DNA of 64,000 nt, taken from Aquirufa ecclesiirivi. Lineage in GTDB: Bacteria > Bacteroidota > Bacteroidia > Cytophagales > Spirosomataceae. Of the stretch, positions 33,517-42,881 are shown piece by piece; position 1 is the stretch's first letter; every line of letters starts with the position of its first letter. A program made the position numbers and the translations under genes. Below the pieces are notes generated by a model. That model ran no database searches, was not told the DNA's origin, and saw nothing but the letters and a program-made list of their open reading frames with translations. The stretch spans positions 124,001-188,000 of the forward strand of contig NZ_JAANOP010000002.1 of the NCBI RefSeq assembly GCF_011250515.1, given 5' to 3'.

Positions 33517-34992
33517 ATGCTACTGTGTGGAATTGATGTAGGCACATCTTCGATTAAAGTTAGTATTGTTGATGCTGCTAAGCAAACAGTTCTTTTTTCT
33601 TGCTCTTATCCAGAGACAGAAAATGAAATTTATTCACCTCAACCAGGCTTTGCTGAGCAAGATCCTGCTCATTGGTGGTTTTGTACTCAACAAGCTATTT
33701 TGAAGGGAAATTCTTCAGGGGCTTACAATCCTTTGGATATTCATGCTATTGGAATTTCATACCAAATGCATGGTTTGGTCGTATTGGATGAAAATTTAAA
33801 AGTGCTAAGACCATCCATTATTTGGTGTGATTCTCGAGCAGGAAGTTTAGGCGAAAAAGCTGCTTTAGCGCTTGGAGAGACCTATTGTCAAACACATTTA
33901 CTCAATTCTCCTGGTAATTTTACTGCTGCAAAATTGGCCTGGGTAAAAGAAAATCAACCAGATATATTCGAAAAAATAAAGCACGTTGTTTTGCCTGGTG
34001 ATTACATTGGAGCTCAATTAACAGGTAAGCTCACTTGTACTCCTTCTTCATTATCTGAAGGAATATTCTGGGATTTCAAGCAAAATCGAATTTCAACGGA
34101 ATTACTTACCTATTTTGGTTTTTCTCCAGATTTATTTCCCACCATTCAACCCGTATTTTCTGATCATGGTCAAATTTTGCCAGAAATGGCTAAAAGCCTG
34201 GGCTTTAATGAATTTGTAAAAGTAACTTATAAAGCAGGTGATCAGCCCAATAATGCCTTATCACTTGGGGTTTTAGAACCAGGTGAAATTGCAACTACTG
34301 CTGGTACTTCTGGAGTAGTCTATGGGGTGAGTAATGAGTTGAAATTTGACCAAGGTAATCGTGTGAATTCCTTTGCTCATGTGAACTATCAAGAATCCCT
34401 CAGAAGAATTGGAGTTTTAATGTGTATCAATGGAACCGGAATTATGAACCGCTGGTTGAAGCAAAATTTCTTTCCAAACAGTTCATACCAGCAAATGAAT
34501 GATTTAGCCTATCAAGCTGAAATAGGCTCTAAAGGATTAATTGTTATGCCTTTTGGGAATGGCGCTGAAAGAATATTCCAAAATCGAGTTATTGGAGCTA
34601 GTTTCCAGCAATTGGATTTAAATCGCCATCAATCTGCCGAGATTTGTCGATCAGTTCAAGAAGGTATCGCCTTTTCTCTAGTCTATGGCATTGAATTGTT
34701 GGATAAAGTGGGAATTACCCCTCAACGACTTAAGGCAGGTTTGGCTAATATGTATTTAAGTCCTGTTTTTAGTCAAAGTATAGTCAATGCAGCTCAAATT
34801 GCCGTGGATTTGATGGAATCTGATGGTGCTATGGGCGCAGCTTTAGGTGCGGGAATTGGTATTAGTTATTTCAATTCTCCGAAAGAGGCGGTTGCTAAAC
34901 TAAAGATTAAAAGAACGATTGAACCAGATGTAAAATATGCGGATGAAACGGCAGAGGCATATGCCAACTGGAAAAATTTCTTACCTGCTTAA
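33517..34992 (+). CDS. xylB: xylulokinase
   Basis: This 491-residue FGGY-family kinase begins LLCGIDVGTSSIKVSIVD, the N-lobe phosphate loop. PGFAEQDPAHWW, ISYQMHGLVVLDE, IIWCDSRA and AGDQPNNALSLGV (catalytic Asp) fit xylulokinase rather than glycerol or gluconate kinase. It phosphorylates D-xylulose at the expense of ATP, feeding the pentose phosphate pathway. xylA is not in the window. It is followed by the tRNA-Leu gene on the opposite strand. Confidence 0.88.
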   Translation: MLLCGIDVGTSSIKVSIVDAAKQTVLFSCSYPETENEIYSPQPGFAEQDPAHWWFCTQQAILKGNSSGAYNPLDIHAIGISYQMHGLVVLDENLKVLRPSIIWCDSRAGSLGEKAALALGETYCQTHLLNSPGNFTAAKLAWVKENQPDIFEKIKHVVLPGDYIGAQLTGKLTCTPSSLSEGIFWDFKQNRISTELLTYFGFSPDLFPTIQPVFSDHGQILPEMAKSLGFNEFVKVTYKAGDQPNNALSLGVLEPGEIATTAGTSGVVYGVSNELKFDQGNRVNSFAHVNYQESLRRIGVLMCINGTGIMNRWLKQNFFPNSSYQQMNDLAYQAEIGSKGLIVMPFGNGAERIFQNRVIGASFQQLDLNRHQSAEICRSVQEGIAFSLVYGIELLDKVGITPQRLKAGLANMYLSPVFSQSIVNAAQIAVDLMESDGAMGAALGAGIGISYFNSPKEAVAKLKIKRTIEPDVKYADETAEAYANWKNFLPA

Positions 34993-35000
34993 AAAAGTAA

Positions 35001-35025
35001 AAGCCTCCTGAATTTCAGGAGGCTT
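35001..35025 (-). terminator. terminator hairpin of tRNA-Leu
   Basis: AAGCCTCCTGAA (35001-35012) and TTCAGGAGGCTT (35014-35025) form a perfect 12-bp stem around one base. On the minus strand it follows the tRNA 3' end by one base and runs into TTTTACTTTTTT. On the plus strand the T tract is missing, so it would serve xylB poorly. Confidence 0.85.
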
Positions 35026-35026
35026 G

Positions 35027-35110
35027 TACCCAGAGCCGGAGTCGAACCGGCACGGGCTTGCACCCACGGGTGTTTGAGACCAGCGCGTCTACCAATTCCG
35101 CCATCTGGGC
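35027..35110 (-). tRNA. tRNA-Leu (CAA)
   Basis: The 84-base tRNA has acceptor GCCCAGA/TCTGGGT (G1-U72 wobble), D stem GCG/CGC, anticodon loop CTCAAAC giving CAA, a long class II variable arm with a GGGT/GCCC stem, and T arm GCCGG-TTCGACT-CCGGC. Discriminator A73 fits leucine. CCA is not encoded. The anticodon stem CTGGT/ACCCG contains one U-C mismatch at 28-42. Confidence 0.95.
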
Positions 35111-35127
35111 AATTCTTAATTGCGTCA

Positions 35128-35158
35128 CAAAAGTACTTCAAATCCTTCGATTAATCAA
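35128..35158 (-). promoter_or_regulatory. promoter of tRNA-Leu
   Basis: On the minus strand, TTG (35158-35156), 20 bases, then TACTTTTG (35135-35128). This is the full Bacteroidota consensus TTG-N19/20-TAnnTTTG. The tRNA 5' end is 18 bases past the element. Confidence 0.75.
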
Positions 35159-35181
35159 GTACCTTTTTAATAATTTCTTAA

Positions 35182-36420
35182 TTATTCGTAGCGTAGAGCA
35201 TCTACAGGGTCTAATTTAGAAGCTTTAAATGCGGGGTAAATTCCTGAAAATAAGCCAACTAAAATACAAACAATGATACCCGTTATCATCCAAACCCAAG
35301 GGATAATAAAGCTGGCACTACCTGAACTTATTCCCTGAGCAATTAAATTTCCGATGGGAATTGCTAAAACAATCCCTCCAATTCCGCCTAATAAACAAAT
35401 AACAATGGCTTCGATCAAAAATTGTTGTAATATTCTAAAAGGAGTTGCTCCTAATGATTTACGAATACCAATTTCTCTGGTTCTTTCGGTTACCGAAACC
35501 ATCATGATATTCATTAGCGCAATAGCGGCACCTAGCAAGGTGATAAATCCAATCACAAATCCACCGATTCTCAAGGAAGAGGTGATGTTTTCAAAGCTTT
35601 TGGCGATAGAATCCGAACGATCGATGGAAAAAGAATCTTCAGACCCTATGGGATCCATCCGCACTCTGCGCATAGCACCTCTAGCTTCTTCCATAAAATC
35701 ATCCAAATTCGTCACTTTCGTAGAAGATGTGGTAATATCATAGGTTAAACTTCTACCCACAGCCATTTTTCGACCAGTTTCTAATGGAACCATGATCACA
35801 CGGTCATCTCCCCCACCCATCATACTACCTTTTTTCTCTAAAATACCGACTACTTTCAATTTTTGGCCGGCGACTATAATTTCAGAATTAACTGGATTTT
35901 GTTTTTCATACAGTTGATCAATGACATCTACACCTAAGAGGCAAACATTGTTAGCATGTTGAAATTCTTGATTCGAAAAATTTCTGCCCATACCTACTTT
36001 ATAACCTTTCAATTCCATGAAATTATCATCAATACCCACTAAACGGGTATTAGGATTCGTTTTTTTAGAGCCATTTTTGGCAATGGCATTGAAATTCACA
36101 TTGGTTTTTAAGGAAACTTTCCCCTTGGCGCTAAATAGGGCTTTGTATTTGATGGCCTGCCTATAATCAATATTTTTAAATCTTTTTTCTCTCTGTCCCT
36201 CTCTCCTAATTTGCATGGCCGGTCTATTTCGAATATCAAAAGAATTAGCTCCTAAACCTGAGAAAGAATTATCTACCGAGCTTTGAATACCGTCAATGGC
36301 GGTTAAAATTCCAACTAAAGAAGTAATTCCAAGTGAAATGATTAAGGCCGTTAATATCGTTCTTAGTAAATTTCCTTTGATCGATCTTAGTCCTTCAAAT
36401 ACGTTTTCCTTAAGATTCAT
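35182..36420 (-). CDS. ABC transporter permease, MacB/FtsX-like
   Basis: This 412-residue protein has an N-terminal membrane segment (about 18-42, LRTILTALIISLGITSLVGIL), a periplasmic MacB_PCD domain (45-280), and three C-terminal helices (about 285-400) with RTREIGIRKSLGATP, the FtsX-family loop before the third helix. MacB-type systems move lipids, peptides or toxins or act as mechanotransmitters; the matching ATPase and membrane-fusion protein are not adjacent in the window. It diverges from the secreted protein gene by 65 bases. Confidence 0.9.
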   Translation of the reverse strand: MNLKENVFEGLRSIKGNLLRTILTALIISLGITSLVGILTAIDGIQSSVDNSFSGLGANSFDIRNRPAMQIRREGQREKRFKNIDYRQAIKYKALFSAKGKVSLKTNVNFNAIAKNGSKKTNPNTRLVGIDDNFMELKGYKVGMGRNFSNQEFQHANNVCLLGVDVIDQLYEKQNPVNSEIIVAGQKLKVVGILEKKGSMMGGGDDRVIMVPLETGRKMAVGRSLTYDITTSSTKVTNLDDFMEEARGAMRRVRMDPIGSEDSFSIDRSDSIAKSFENITSSLRIGGFVIGFITLLGAAIALMNIMMVSVTERTREIGIRKSLGATPFRILQQFLIEAIVICLLGGIGGIVLAIPIGNLIAQGISSGSASFIIPWVWMITGIIVCILVGLFSGIYPAFKASKLDPVDALRYE

Positions 36421-36485
36421 GTTGTTCTCCTACCGTTTAAATTTTACCTTGCAATTTATTAGATAAATTACTTCTTAAGAAACCA

Positions 36486-37757
36486 ATGAAAGGGCTTATT
36501 CTTCCATTAATCATTTTTTGTTCTACATTCAGCTCAATACTAGCGAATAAGCTATTGATTCCCATGGATGATAGCCAAACGAACCATCTAAAAGCCTATG
36601 GATTTACCTATAAAGTTTTGCAAGGTGAAGATGCCAAAGTATCATGGCTTTTGAATTATAAAGGTGGATCTTTTCTCATGGAATATTCTCCCATGTTTTC
36701 CAAAGATCTTTTAAGTAAAGGAATTTCATATCAAATTATTTCAGATCAATCCGCTTCTCAAATTTTAGCGGAAGTCAATTCTGAAAGTTCTAATATGGAA
36801 CAGGCTACTTTGCAGAAAGTCCCCAAGATTGCACTTTATTCTCCTAAATCAGCCTCTCCTTGGGATGATGCCGTTTCTTTAGCTCTAACTTATGCCGAAA
36901 TTCCATTTGAAACTATTTATGATCAAGAAGTTCTCGACGGAAATTTAGCCAAATATGACTGGGTACATTTACATCACGAAGATTTCACGGGCCAAATGGG
37001 TAAAATGTATACTCAAAAAGATCAAGTGTGGTATCAATTGCAATTACAGGAAGATCAACAAATGGCCAAGAAAAATGGTTTTACCAAAGTGTCTCAAATG
37101 AAAGGTAAAGTGGCTGCCATGATTAAAGATTTTATGTTAGGCGGAGGATATTTATTTGCGATGTGTACAGCTACCGATACTTTTGATATCGCATTATCCA
37201 CCCTTGGAATGGATGCTGTACCTGCCTTTTACGATGGTGACGCTACCTCGTCCAATATTAGTGCCGATCATTTAAATTTTAATAATACCGTTGCCTTCAA
37301 AGATTTTTCCTTGATTCTAAATTACCGAGTCAATGAATTCTCGACCATTGATTCAGCTCCCAATTATACCCAAAGGCCAATAGCTGAAGAAAATGACTTT
37401 TTTGAATTAAATGAGTTTTCGGCTAAATCAGATATGATTCCTTGTATGTTGACCCAAAATCACCAACAAGTAATACATGGTTTTATGGGACAAACCACAG
37501 GATTTGCTAGTGCCAATGTTAAATCAGAGGTAACAATCTTAGCAGAAAATGAAAGTTTGAAAGAAGTGAAATACCTATATGGTCAAGTAGGAAAAGGCTT
37601 TTTTGCCTTTTTAGGAGGTCATGATCCAGAAGATTACCAGCATTTTGTCAATGAAGAACATACTGATTTAAGCCTTCACAAAAATTCTCCTGGATATCGT
37701 TTAATACTGAATAATATTTTGTTCCCTTCTGCGAAAAAAAAGAAACAAAAGACCTAA
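36486..37757 (+). CDS. conserved secreted protein of unknown function
   Basis: This 423-residue protein has a signal peptide (about 1-20, cleavage after SILA). The mature N-terminus LLIPMDDSQTNHLKAYGFTY leads into a domain with WLLNYKGGSF. A later region, with HLHHEDFTGQMGKMY and LGGGYLFAMCTATDTFDIAL, looks like an alpha/beta fold with a possible glutamine-amidotransferase-like shape. Bacteroidota homologues are often labelled asparagine synthetase B, but I see neither an N-terminal Cys nucleophile nor an AsnB ATP-pyrophosphatase motif, and the protein is exported. Function unknown. Its end overlaps the GT-C gene by 4 bases. Confidence 0.82.
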   Translation: MKGLILPLIIFCSTFSSILANKLLIPMDDSQTNHLKAYGFTYKVLQGEDAKVSWLLNYKGGSFLMEYSPMFSKDLLSKGISYQIISDQSASQILAEVNSESSNMEQATLQKVPKIALYSPKSASPWDDAVSLALTYAEIPFETIYDQEVLDGNLAKYDWVHLHHEDFTGQMGKMYTQKDQVWYQLQLQEDQQMAKKNGFTKVSQMKGKVAAMIKDFMLGGGYLFAMCTATDTFDIALSTLGMDAVPAFYDGDATSSNISADHLNFNNTVAFKDFSLILNYRVNEFSTIDSAPNYTQRPIAEENDFFELNEFSAKSDMIPCMLTQNHQQVIHGFMGQTTGFASANVKSEVTILAENESLKEVKYLYGQVGKGFFAFLGGHDPEDYQHFVNEEHTDLSLHKNSPGYRLILNNILFPSAKKKKQKT

Positions 37758-39766
37758 TGAAGTTTTCTTAAATAATAATCTTCCCCTCGAACCAACACTC
37801 CTTCTACTAGTGTGGTATCTGTACCTAATCTTACATCACCTTGTTGTGGTTTAAATACCTGTTTACTGAAAAATAAATAGTCTGCTTTAGCAGGAATTGC
37901 TTGAATCCCTTGTTCAAATGGATTTAGTGGTATTAATTTTCTACTAAATTTTTCTCCCCACAATGGGTATTCAAAGTCATCATTGATTGTCCCTAAAGCT
38001 ACAATGGCATTATTAGGCACTAATTTCTCGAAATTTTGATACGCTTTTGTTATGTCAGGTCGATTTATGGTTAATGCGCTAATTCGGTCTAGTTCCAAAA
38101 TTGATTTTTTCCCATATGCCGTAAATGGTAAGGCTCGAATGTTTAGTCCTAGTGTAAAAATGGCAGAAAGACTGATAATAACGACTACCATTCCAAAAAT
38201 CAAATTTACGGACCAAGTATGTTTTCTCTCAAAAATATAACTTGCCATATAGCCCAAAAGAGGAAATAGATAAATGGCTGAGCTAATCATATACCGTCCT
38301 TTCCAAGGGTCATAAGCTGCAGTAAAAGCTAATGTTGCAAAGTGGATAGCAAAGGCTAACAAAAACAAGCCTTGTGTCCAATTTGGCCTTCTTATAAACA
38401 TCAGAATACTAGGTAGTATTATGAATATGAAAATACTACCATAGATAGGACTTCCATTATAAAACTCAAAGCGTTTATCAAAAGTAAAGGGAATGATGGT
38501 GAATTCTGTAACTCGCTCTAAACCCAAGTGCAGTCCTTGATCAATAACCCTAAATGGGGTTTTCATCATGTGATTCAACTTTTCGACCACCATAATATTT
38601 CTTAATCCATCCAAATTGAACAAATCAAAACCATACCTGACAACATTTCTACTTCCTTGAACAAATAAATTCCCTAAACTTCCTGCTCTTTCTACGGATT
38701 GATGCTGCGTGGCAGTAGGTGGCCCGATCGGGTGTCCATAATGAATAAAATTGGAAATATAGCCAGTAGCAGCTACAAACAAAACGATTCCTAGTAGATG
38801 GGCAATGATTACATGCTTAAATACAAAAAATGCTTTTTTCTGAATGACAGGTAAAAAACAATATGCATATAAAATGAGCAGAGGTATAAAAGAGAAAACA
38901 AAAGTGATTTTATGGCTAAGAGCTAAACCGAACGTTAATCCTGCTAAATACAAGTATATTGTTTTCTCCTGTTTTCTATAAGCAACCAAATAATAAACAA
39001 TGGAACAAAGGTAAGCTGCTAATACAATATCTGTTTCCGTAGTAATGGATTGCATCAAGACATTGGGCAGAAACAAAAAAAGCATACTTAAAAATAAGCG
39101 CGTTTTAAATTTAACCCCAAGGTTTTTTAAAATTCCATAAATACCAAAGGATATGATCCAATAAGATCCAATATTGGGGAGTTTAAATAGATATTCATTG
39201 TATCCGCTCATTAAAAAAGGATATACCTGAAGGGAACAAAAACTTCTCGGATATGTATCAATATTCCAATTTGTCCCAATAAAGTGCGACATCGACCCTT
39301 GTTTGAGGAAGTAAATGACCCGATTTAAATGCCCAGTCATACTATCCCATTCATTGGGGGGGCTATTAAATACAAGGGTAATTTGAAGGGCGCAAACAAC
39401 TAAAAATGACCAAAATAAGCAGGCAAATATAAAGCGTTCTACACCTGTTAATTTTACATAAGTTTGATGGGTTGTTTGAATAGCATGACCAATGACTTTA
39501 AAGGCAGAAATATGTTCCATTTCAAAGGCAAATACCGGTCTTTGAAAAAAGTAATAGATTAAAGAAGTAATGAAAAAGGGAACAATTGCCCATAAAATAC
39601 GGCTATTCCATAAATCTAAAGCCGATAATCCATACCCTGTTAAAATGATACTACTGGTATATATGGTAAATCCAATAATCAGGATCTCCTCTAAGTTTTT
39701 ATTAGAAATCTTAGATGCTACCTTGTAGTTCATCAAAATAAATGAAATGAATGCGATCCAATACAT
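37754..39766 (-). CDS. multi-spanning GT-C-like glycosyltransferase
   Basis: This 670-residue membrane protein has roughly twelve to fourteen hydrophobic segments. A loop with SPPNEWDSMTGHLNR (about 137-151) after the third or fourth helix carries acidic and basic residues, as in GT-C transferases that use polyprenyl-phosphate sugars. The C-terminal about 100 residues are periplasmic. It is the last gene of the minus-strand polysaccharide block, 7 bases after the sugar aminotransferase. It may decorate or transfer the glycan outside the inner membrane. It could also be a polymerase. Confidence 0.75.
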   Translation of the reverse strand: MYWIAFISFILMNYKVASKISNKNLEEILIIGFTIYTSSIILTGYGLSALDLWNSRILWAIVPFFITSLIYYFFQRPVFAFEMEHISAFKVIGHAIQTTHQTYVKLTGVERFIFACLFWSFLVVCALQITLVFNSPPNEWDSMTGHLNRVIYFLKQGSMSHFIGTNWNIDTYPRSFCSLQVYPFLMSGYNEYLFKLPNIGSYWIISFGIYGILKNLGVKFKTRLFLSMLFLFLPNVLMQSITTETDIVLAAYLCSIVYYLVAYRKQEKTIYLYLAGLTFGLALSHKITFVFSFIPLLILYAYCFLPVIQKKAFFVFKHVIIAHLLGIVLFVAATGYISNFIHYGHPIGPPTATQHQSVERAGSLGNLFVQGSRNVVRYGFDLFNLDGLRNIMVVEKLNHMMKTPFRVIDQGLHLGLERVTEFTIIPFTFDKRFEFYNGSPIYGSIFIFIILPSILMFIRRPNWTQGLFLLAFAIHFATLAFTAAYDPWKGRYMISSAIYLFPLLGYMASYIFERKHTWSVNLIFGMVVVIISLSAIFTLGLNIRALPFTAYGKKSILELDRISALTINRPDITKAYQNFEKLVPNNAIVALGTINDDFEYPLWGEKFSRKLIPLNPFEQGIQAIPAKADYLFFSKQVFKPQQGDVRLGTDTTLVEGVLVRGEDYYLRKLH

Positions 39767-39773
39767 GGTATGA

Positions 39774-40844
39774 TTAATTAAAGCATTGATTCACTAAATC
39801 TGAAATCAATCTTATTTCATCTTCTTTAATTTCAGCACTTAAGGGTAAACATAAAACCCTAAGCGCTACGTCCTCAGAGACTGGGCAAGATTGTTTTTCT
39901 ACAAAACTTAATGTATTCAAAGAAGGATAAAAATACCTCCTTGGGTTTATTTGTACTGAATTAAGGGTCTTTACCGCTTTTAATAAACTCGCTTCATTGG
40001 GGAATAGCACAGGATAATAACTGTAATTTCGATCAATGTGTGAGTTGAATTGAATGGCTTCGCCAGGAACTTGTAATAGATGGTCGTACAAATCACAAGC
40101 CCACTTTCTATAATTTCTGATATCTTCAAAATGACCTAGATTTACCAATCCCATGGCAGCATGAAATTCGGAATTCTTACCATTGATTCCGGCAGAAAAG
40201 TAATCATCATTCTTGTGACCAAAACTACGTAATTCTTTAATTTTAGCAGCTAATTTGGCATCATTAGTCATGACAGCCCCTCCTTCTACTGTATGGAAAA
40301 CCTTCGTAGCATGAAAACTACAGGTACTAATAGTTCCAAAATTAAAAATGGATTTTCCTTTATAAGTTACACCAAATGCATGTGCTCCGTCATAAATCAG
40401 TGGAATTTGATATTCTGAGGCTAAGGCTTCTTGTTCTTCCAAATCACCCGCATTACCATATACGTGTGTGGTTAAAATCGCTTTTGTCTGGGAATTAAGT
40501 TTAGTTCTTATTTGTGCCGACTCTACTGTTAAACTGACGGGATTAATATCAGCAAAAACAGGAGTAGAACCCTCCCAAAGTATAGAATTTGAAGTTGCAC
40601 AATAGGAAAATGGGGTGGTAATGACCTCTCCTTTTACTTGAAGTGCTTTTAAAGCTAGTTGAAGGGCTATGGTGCCATTTGTGACAAATATGACATGTTC
40701 AACTTGTAAATACTCACGCAGTTTTTGTTCTAATTCCCTTAATAAAGGGCCATCATTGGTTAGATGATTACTTTCCCAAATACGTTCTAAATAGCTGACA
40801 TATTCTTTTAAATCAGGTAAGAACGATTTGGTGACATGTAACAT
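39774..40844 (-). CDS. DegT/DnrJ/EryC1/StrS-family sugar aminotransferase
   Basis: This 356-residue fold-I PLP enzyme has VTNGTIALQLALKAL (54-68), IYDGAHAFG (150-158, Asp152 to the pyridine nitrogen) and SFHATKVFHTVEGGA (176-190) with Schiff-base Lys181. It converts a keto sugar nucleotide into an amino sugar, probably a dTDP- or UDP-4-amino-4,6-dideoxyhexose; the FHATKxFHT block recalls VioA/FdtB-type enzymes. The 2-base gap from the Wzt gene shows it belongs to the export operon, so the exported polymer likely contains an amino sugar. Confidence 0.88.
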   Translation of the reverse strand: MLHVTKSFLPDLKEYVSYLERIWESNHLTNDGPLLRELEQKLREYLQVEHVIFVTNGTIALQLALKALQVKGEVITTPFSYCATSNSILWEGSTPVFADINPVSLTVESAQIRTKLNSQTKAILTTHVYGNAGDLEEQEALASEYQIPLIYDGAHAFGVTYKGKSIFNFGTISTCSFHATKVFHTVEGGAVMTNDAKLAAKIKELRSFGHKNDDYFSAGINGKNSEFHAAMGLVNLGHFEDIRNYRKWACDLYDHLLQVPGEAIQFNSHIDRNYSYYPVLFPNEASLLKAVKTLNSVQINPRRYFYPSLNTLSFVEKQSCPVSEDVALRVLCLPLSAEIKEDEIRLISDLVNQCFN

Positions 40845-40846
40845 AA

Positions 40847-42067
40847 TTAGATAGAATCAGATAGTTGACGAATAGGAAAAGGAAATACAGGTCTTACATA
40901 ACCCGGCCATTTACCATACCATGTAGTATCTTCCCTGAAATCAGCAATTTCAAAATTAAATACTTCTTCGAAGTTATATAAGACGATGGACTTATCCTTC
41001 ACAACCATGAAAGAAATATGGTATGTACCATCATTCAAAAAGTGTCCAGGGATCTCTAAATTAGCTTGAACCAATCCTACACCAAAGTTACCAGGAGGAG
41101 TTCCTACATTAAAAATACATTCTCCAGTGCTTGCAAATAGGTGTAAACTAACATTCAATTGTTGATTAGGCTCTGTATTCCAAAATTCAATGTTAATATT
41201 GATTTTGTTTCTAATGTCTAAATATGTTTGGCCATCTAATAATTCAGGAATTAATGTGGCTCTTTTTAAACGTATTTGCTGCGATCCTGGAGCAGATTCA
41301 AATGTAGCATAGCTTTGCTCCAAACGATTGGTTTGAAGGGCTGCCATGTAATTAGACAGCACCTCACCTGTTTCTCCAAATTGTTTGACCCTACCCTTTT
41401 CTAAATGCAAGGTTTTATTACACAAATTGGCTACAGCTGTTAAATTGTGGCTTACAAATAAGATTGTTTTATCATTAGCAGCCACTTCGCGCATTTTACC
41501 TAAGGATTTCTTTTGAAAATCAGCATCGCCAACCGCTAATACTTCATCTACAATCAGTATTTCGGGGTTTAGATGAGCGGAAATAGCAAATCCTAAACGA
41601 ACATACATACCTGATGAATATCGCTTAACAGGGGTATCTAAAAAACGAGAAATTTGCTCACCCGCAAAATCGACAATCTCATCAAATTGTGATTTAATTT
41701 CATGTTTGGACATACCAAGTATAGCCCCATTTAAAAATATATTTTCCCTTCCTGTCAATTCTGGATGAAAACCCGTTCCTACTTCCAATAAGCTAGCTAC
41801 CTTACCTCTCACATGGATTTCTCCACTGGTAGGTTTTGTAATTTTACTTAAGATTTTTAATAAAGTAGATTTACCTGCACCATTACTACCAACAATACCT
41901 AATTTATCACCCCGATTTAAGGCAAAAGAAACATCATTTACAGCCCAGAAAATCTCTTTTTCTTCTTTCGTTAATAAGTTTTTTATACCATTCTTTAAAC
42001 TAACAGCTCCTTTGTTGGCTGAAAGTTCGTATTTCTTAGAAACGGAATCGACTTCAATGATGTGCAT
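40847..42067 (-). CDS. wzt: polysaccharide ABC exporter ATPase with C-terminal glycan-binding domain (Wzt)
   Basis: This 406-residue protein has an ATPase domain with Walker A GSNGAGKST (60-68), signature YSSGMYVRLGFA, and Walker B ILIVDEVLAVGD. After residue 245 comes a Wzt-type beta-sandwich domain (about 250-390), which in O-antigen exporters recognises the end cap of the polymer. It energises the permease encoded just upstream. The C-terminal domain means export is probably tied to a specific terminal sugar or modification. Confidence 0.9.
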   Translation of the reverse strand: MHIIEVDSVSKKYELSANKGAVSLKNGIKNLLTKEEKEIFWAVNDVSFALNRGDKLGIVGSNGAGKSTLLKILSKITKPTSGEIHVRGKVASLLEVGTGFHPELTGRENIFLNGAILGMSKHEIKSQFDEIVDFAGEQISRFLDTPVKRYSSGMYVRLGFAISAHLNPEILIVDEVLAVGDADFQKKSLGKMREVAANDKTILFVSHNLTAVANLCNKTLHLEKGRVKQFGETGEVLSNYMAALQTNRLEQSYATFESAPGSQQIRLKRATLIPELLDGQTYLDIRNKININIEFWNTEPNQQLNVSLHLFASTGECIFNVGTPPGNFGVGLVQANLEIPGHFLNDGTYHISFMVVKDKSIVLYNFEEVFNFEIADFREDTTWYGKWPGYVRPVFPFPIRQLSDSI

Positions 42068-42072
42068 ACACG

Positions 42073-42876
42073 TTATAAATAATCCACAAAAGAATCTTCT
42101 CTTTTGTCAAAAATGATAATGCCAACGATAAAAACTAAAACACTAGCAAGAATACTGATACTAGCATTCTGTACCGTCAGTAATTCATATTGGCTAATTA
42201 AACAAGCTCTAAACATTTCCACTAGTCCTGCCAATGGGTTCAAAATATTATAGTATAAAAACCAAGACTTCTCGGATAATTGCTTAGTCGTGTAAACAAT
42301 AGGAGTCGCAAAGAAGCCATATTGAACAATCAAGGGTATAATTTGCTGAACATCACGATATTTCACAGAAAAAGAAGCAAAAATCAAACCAAAGCCTAAG
42401 GCGAATAAGCTGGTGATAAATAATGCAAGAGGTAAAAAGAGTATATAGGCAGAGATATCTTGATGCAGACTTAGTGCTAATACAATATAAACAGCTAAGC
42501 CAACTAAAAAATCAACTAAAGAAACGGCTATGGATGAAAAACAAATTATTAAACGGGGAAAATATACTTTCGAAATTAAATTACTATTGACCAAAATCGA
42601 ATTACTAACGGCTTGAAGCGAATTAGCAAAGTAATTCCAAAATAGAATTCCTGAAAATATAACCAATTGGATAGGATAACCAGAAATGTCTTGAATTTTA
42701 GCTACTTGTTTATAAGCAAATAAAAATACCAACATAGTGGCTACTGGCTTAACGATTGCCCAGCTTAAGCCTAAAATGGTTTGCTTGTACCTTACTGAGA
42801 TATCTCTTTTGGCTAAAATGACCAATAATTCCCAATCACTACCAATCTCCTTGATTTTTTGTTGTATAAGATTCAT
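42073..42876 (-). CDS. wzm: polysaccharide ABC exporter permease (Wzm)
   Basis: This 267-residue ABC-2 type membrane protein has six hydrophobic segments. DISVRYKQTILGLSWAIVKP (24-43) is the amphipathic entry helix signature of Wzm/TagG permeases, and DVQQIIPLIVQYGFFATPIVY is the second conserved block. It moves undecaprenyl-linked or lipid-linked polysaccharide to the periplasmic side, partnered with the Wzt ATPase 5 bases downstream. Confidence 0.92.
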   Translation of the reverse strand: MNLIQQKIKEIGSDWELLVILAKRDISVRYKQTILGLSWAIVKPVATMLVFLFAYKQVAKIQDISGYPIQLVIFSGILFWNYFANSLQAVSNSILVNSNLISKVYFPRLIICFSSIAVSLVDFLVGLAVYIVLALSLHQDISAYILFLPLALFITSLFALGFGLIFASFSVKYRDVQQIIPLIVQYGFFATPIVYTTKQLSEKSWFLYYNILNPLAGLVEMFRACLISQYELLTVQNASISILASVLVFIVGIIIFDKREDSFVDYL

Positions 42877-42881
42877 CTAAA

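Noticed and set aside
35354-35743. Plus-strand open frame of 129 codons
   Set aside because: It is antisense to the well-supported MacB-type permease and resembles no family.
36486-37757. Asparagine synthetase B call for the secreted protein
   Set aside because: Signal peptide present, no amidotransferase cysteine or ATP-pyrophosphatase motif seen; listed as unknown instead.
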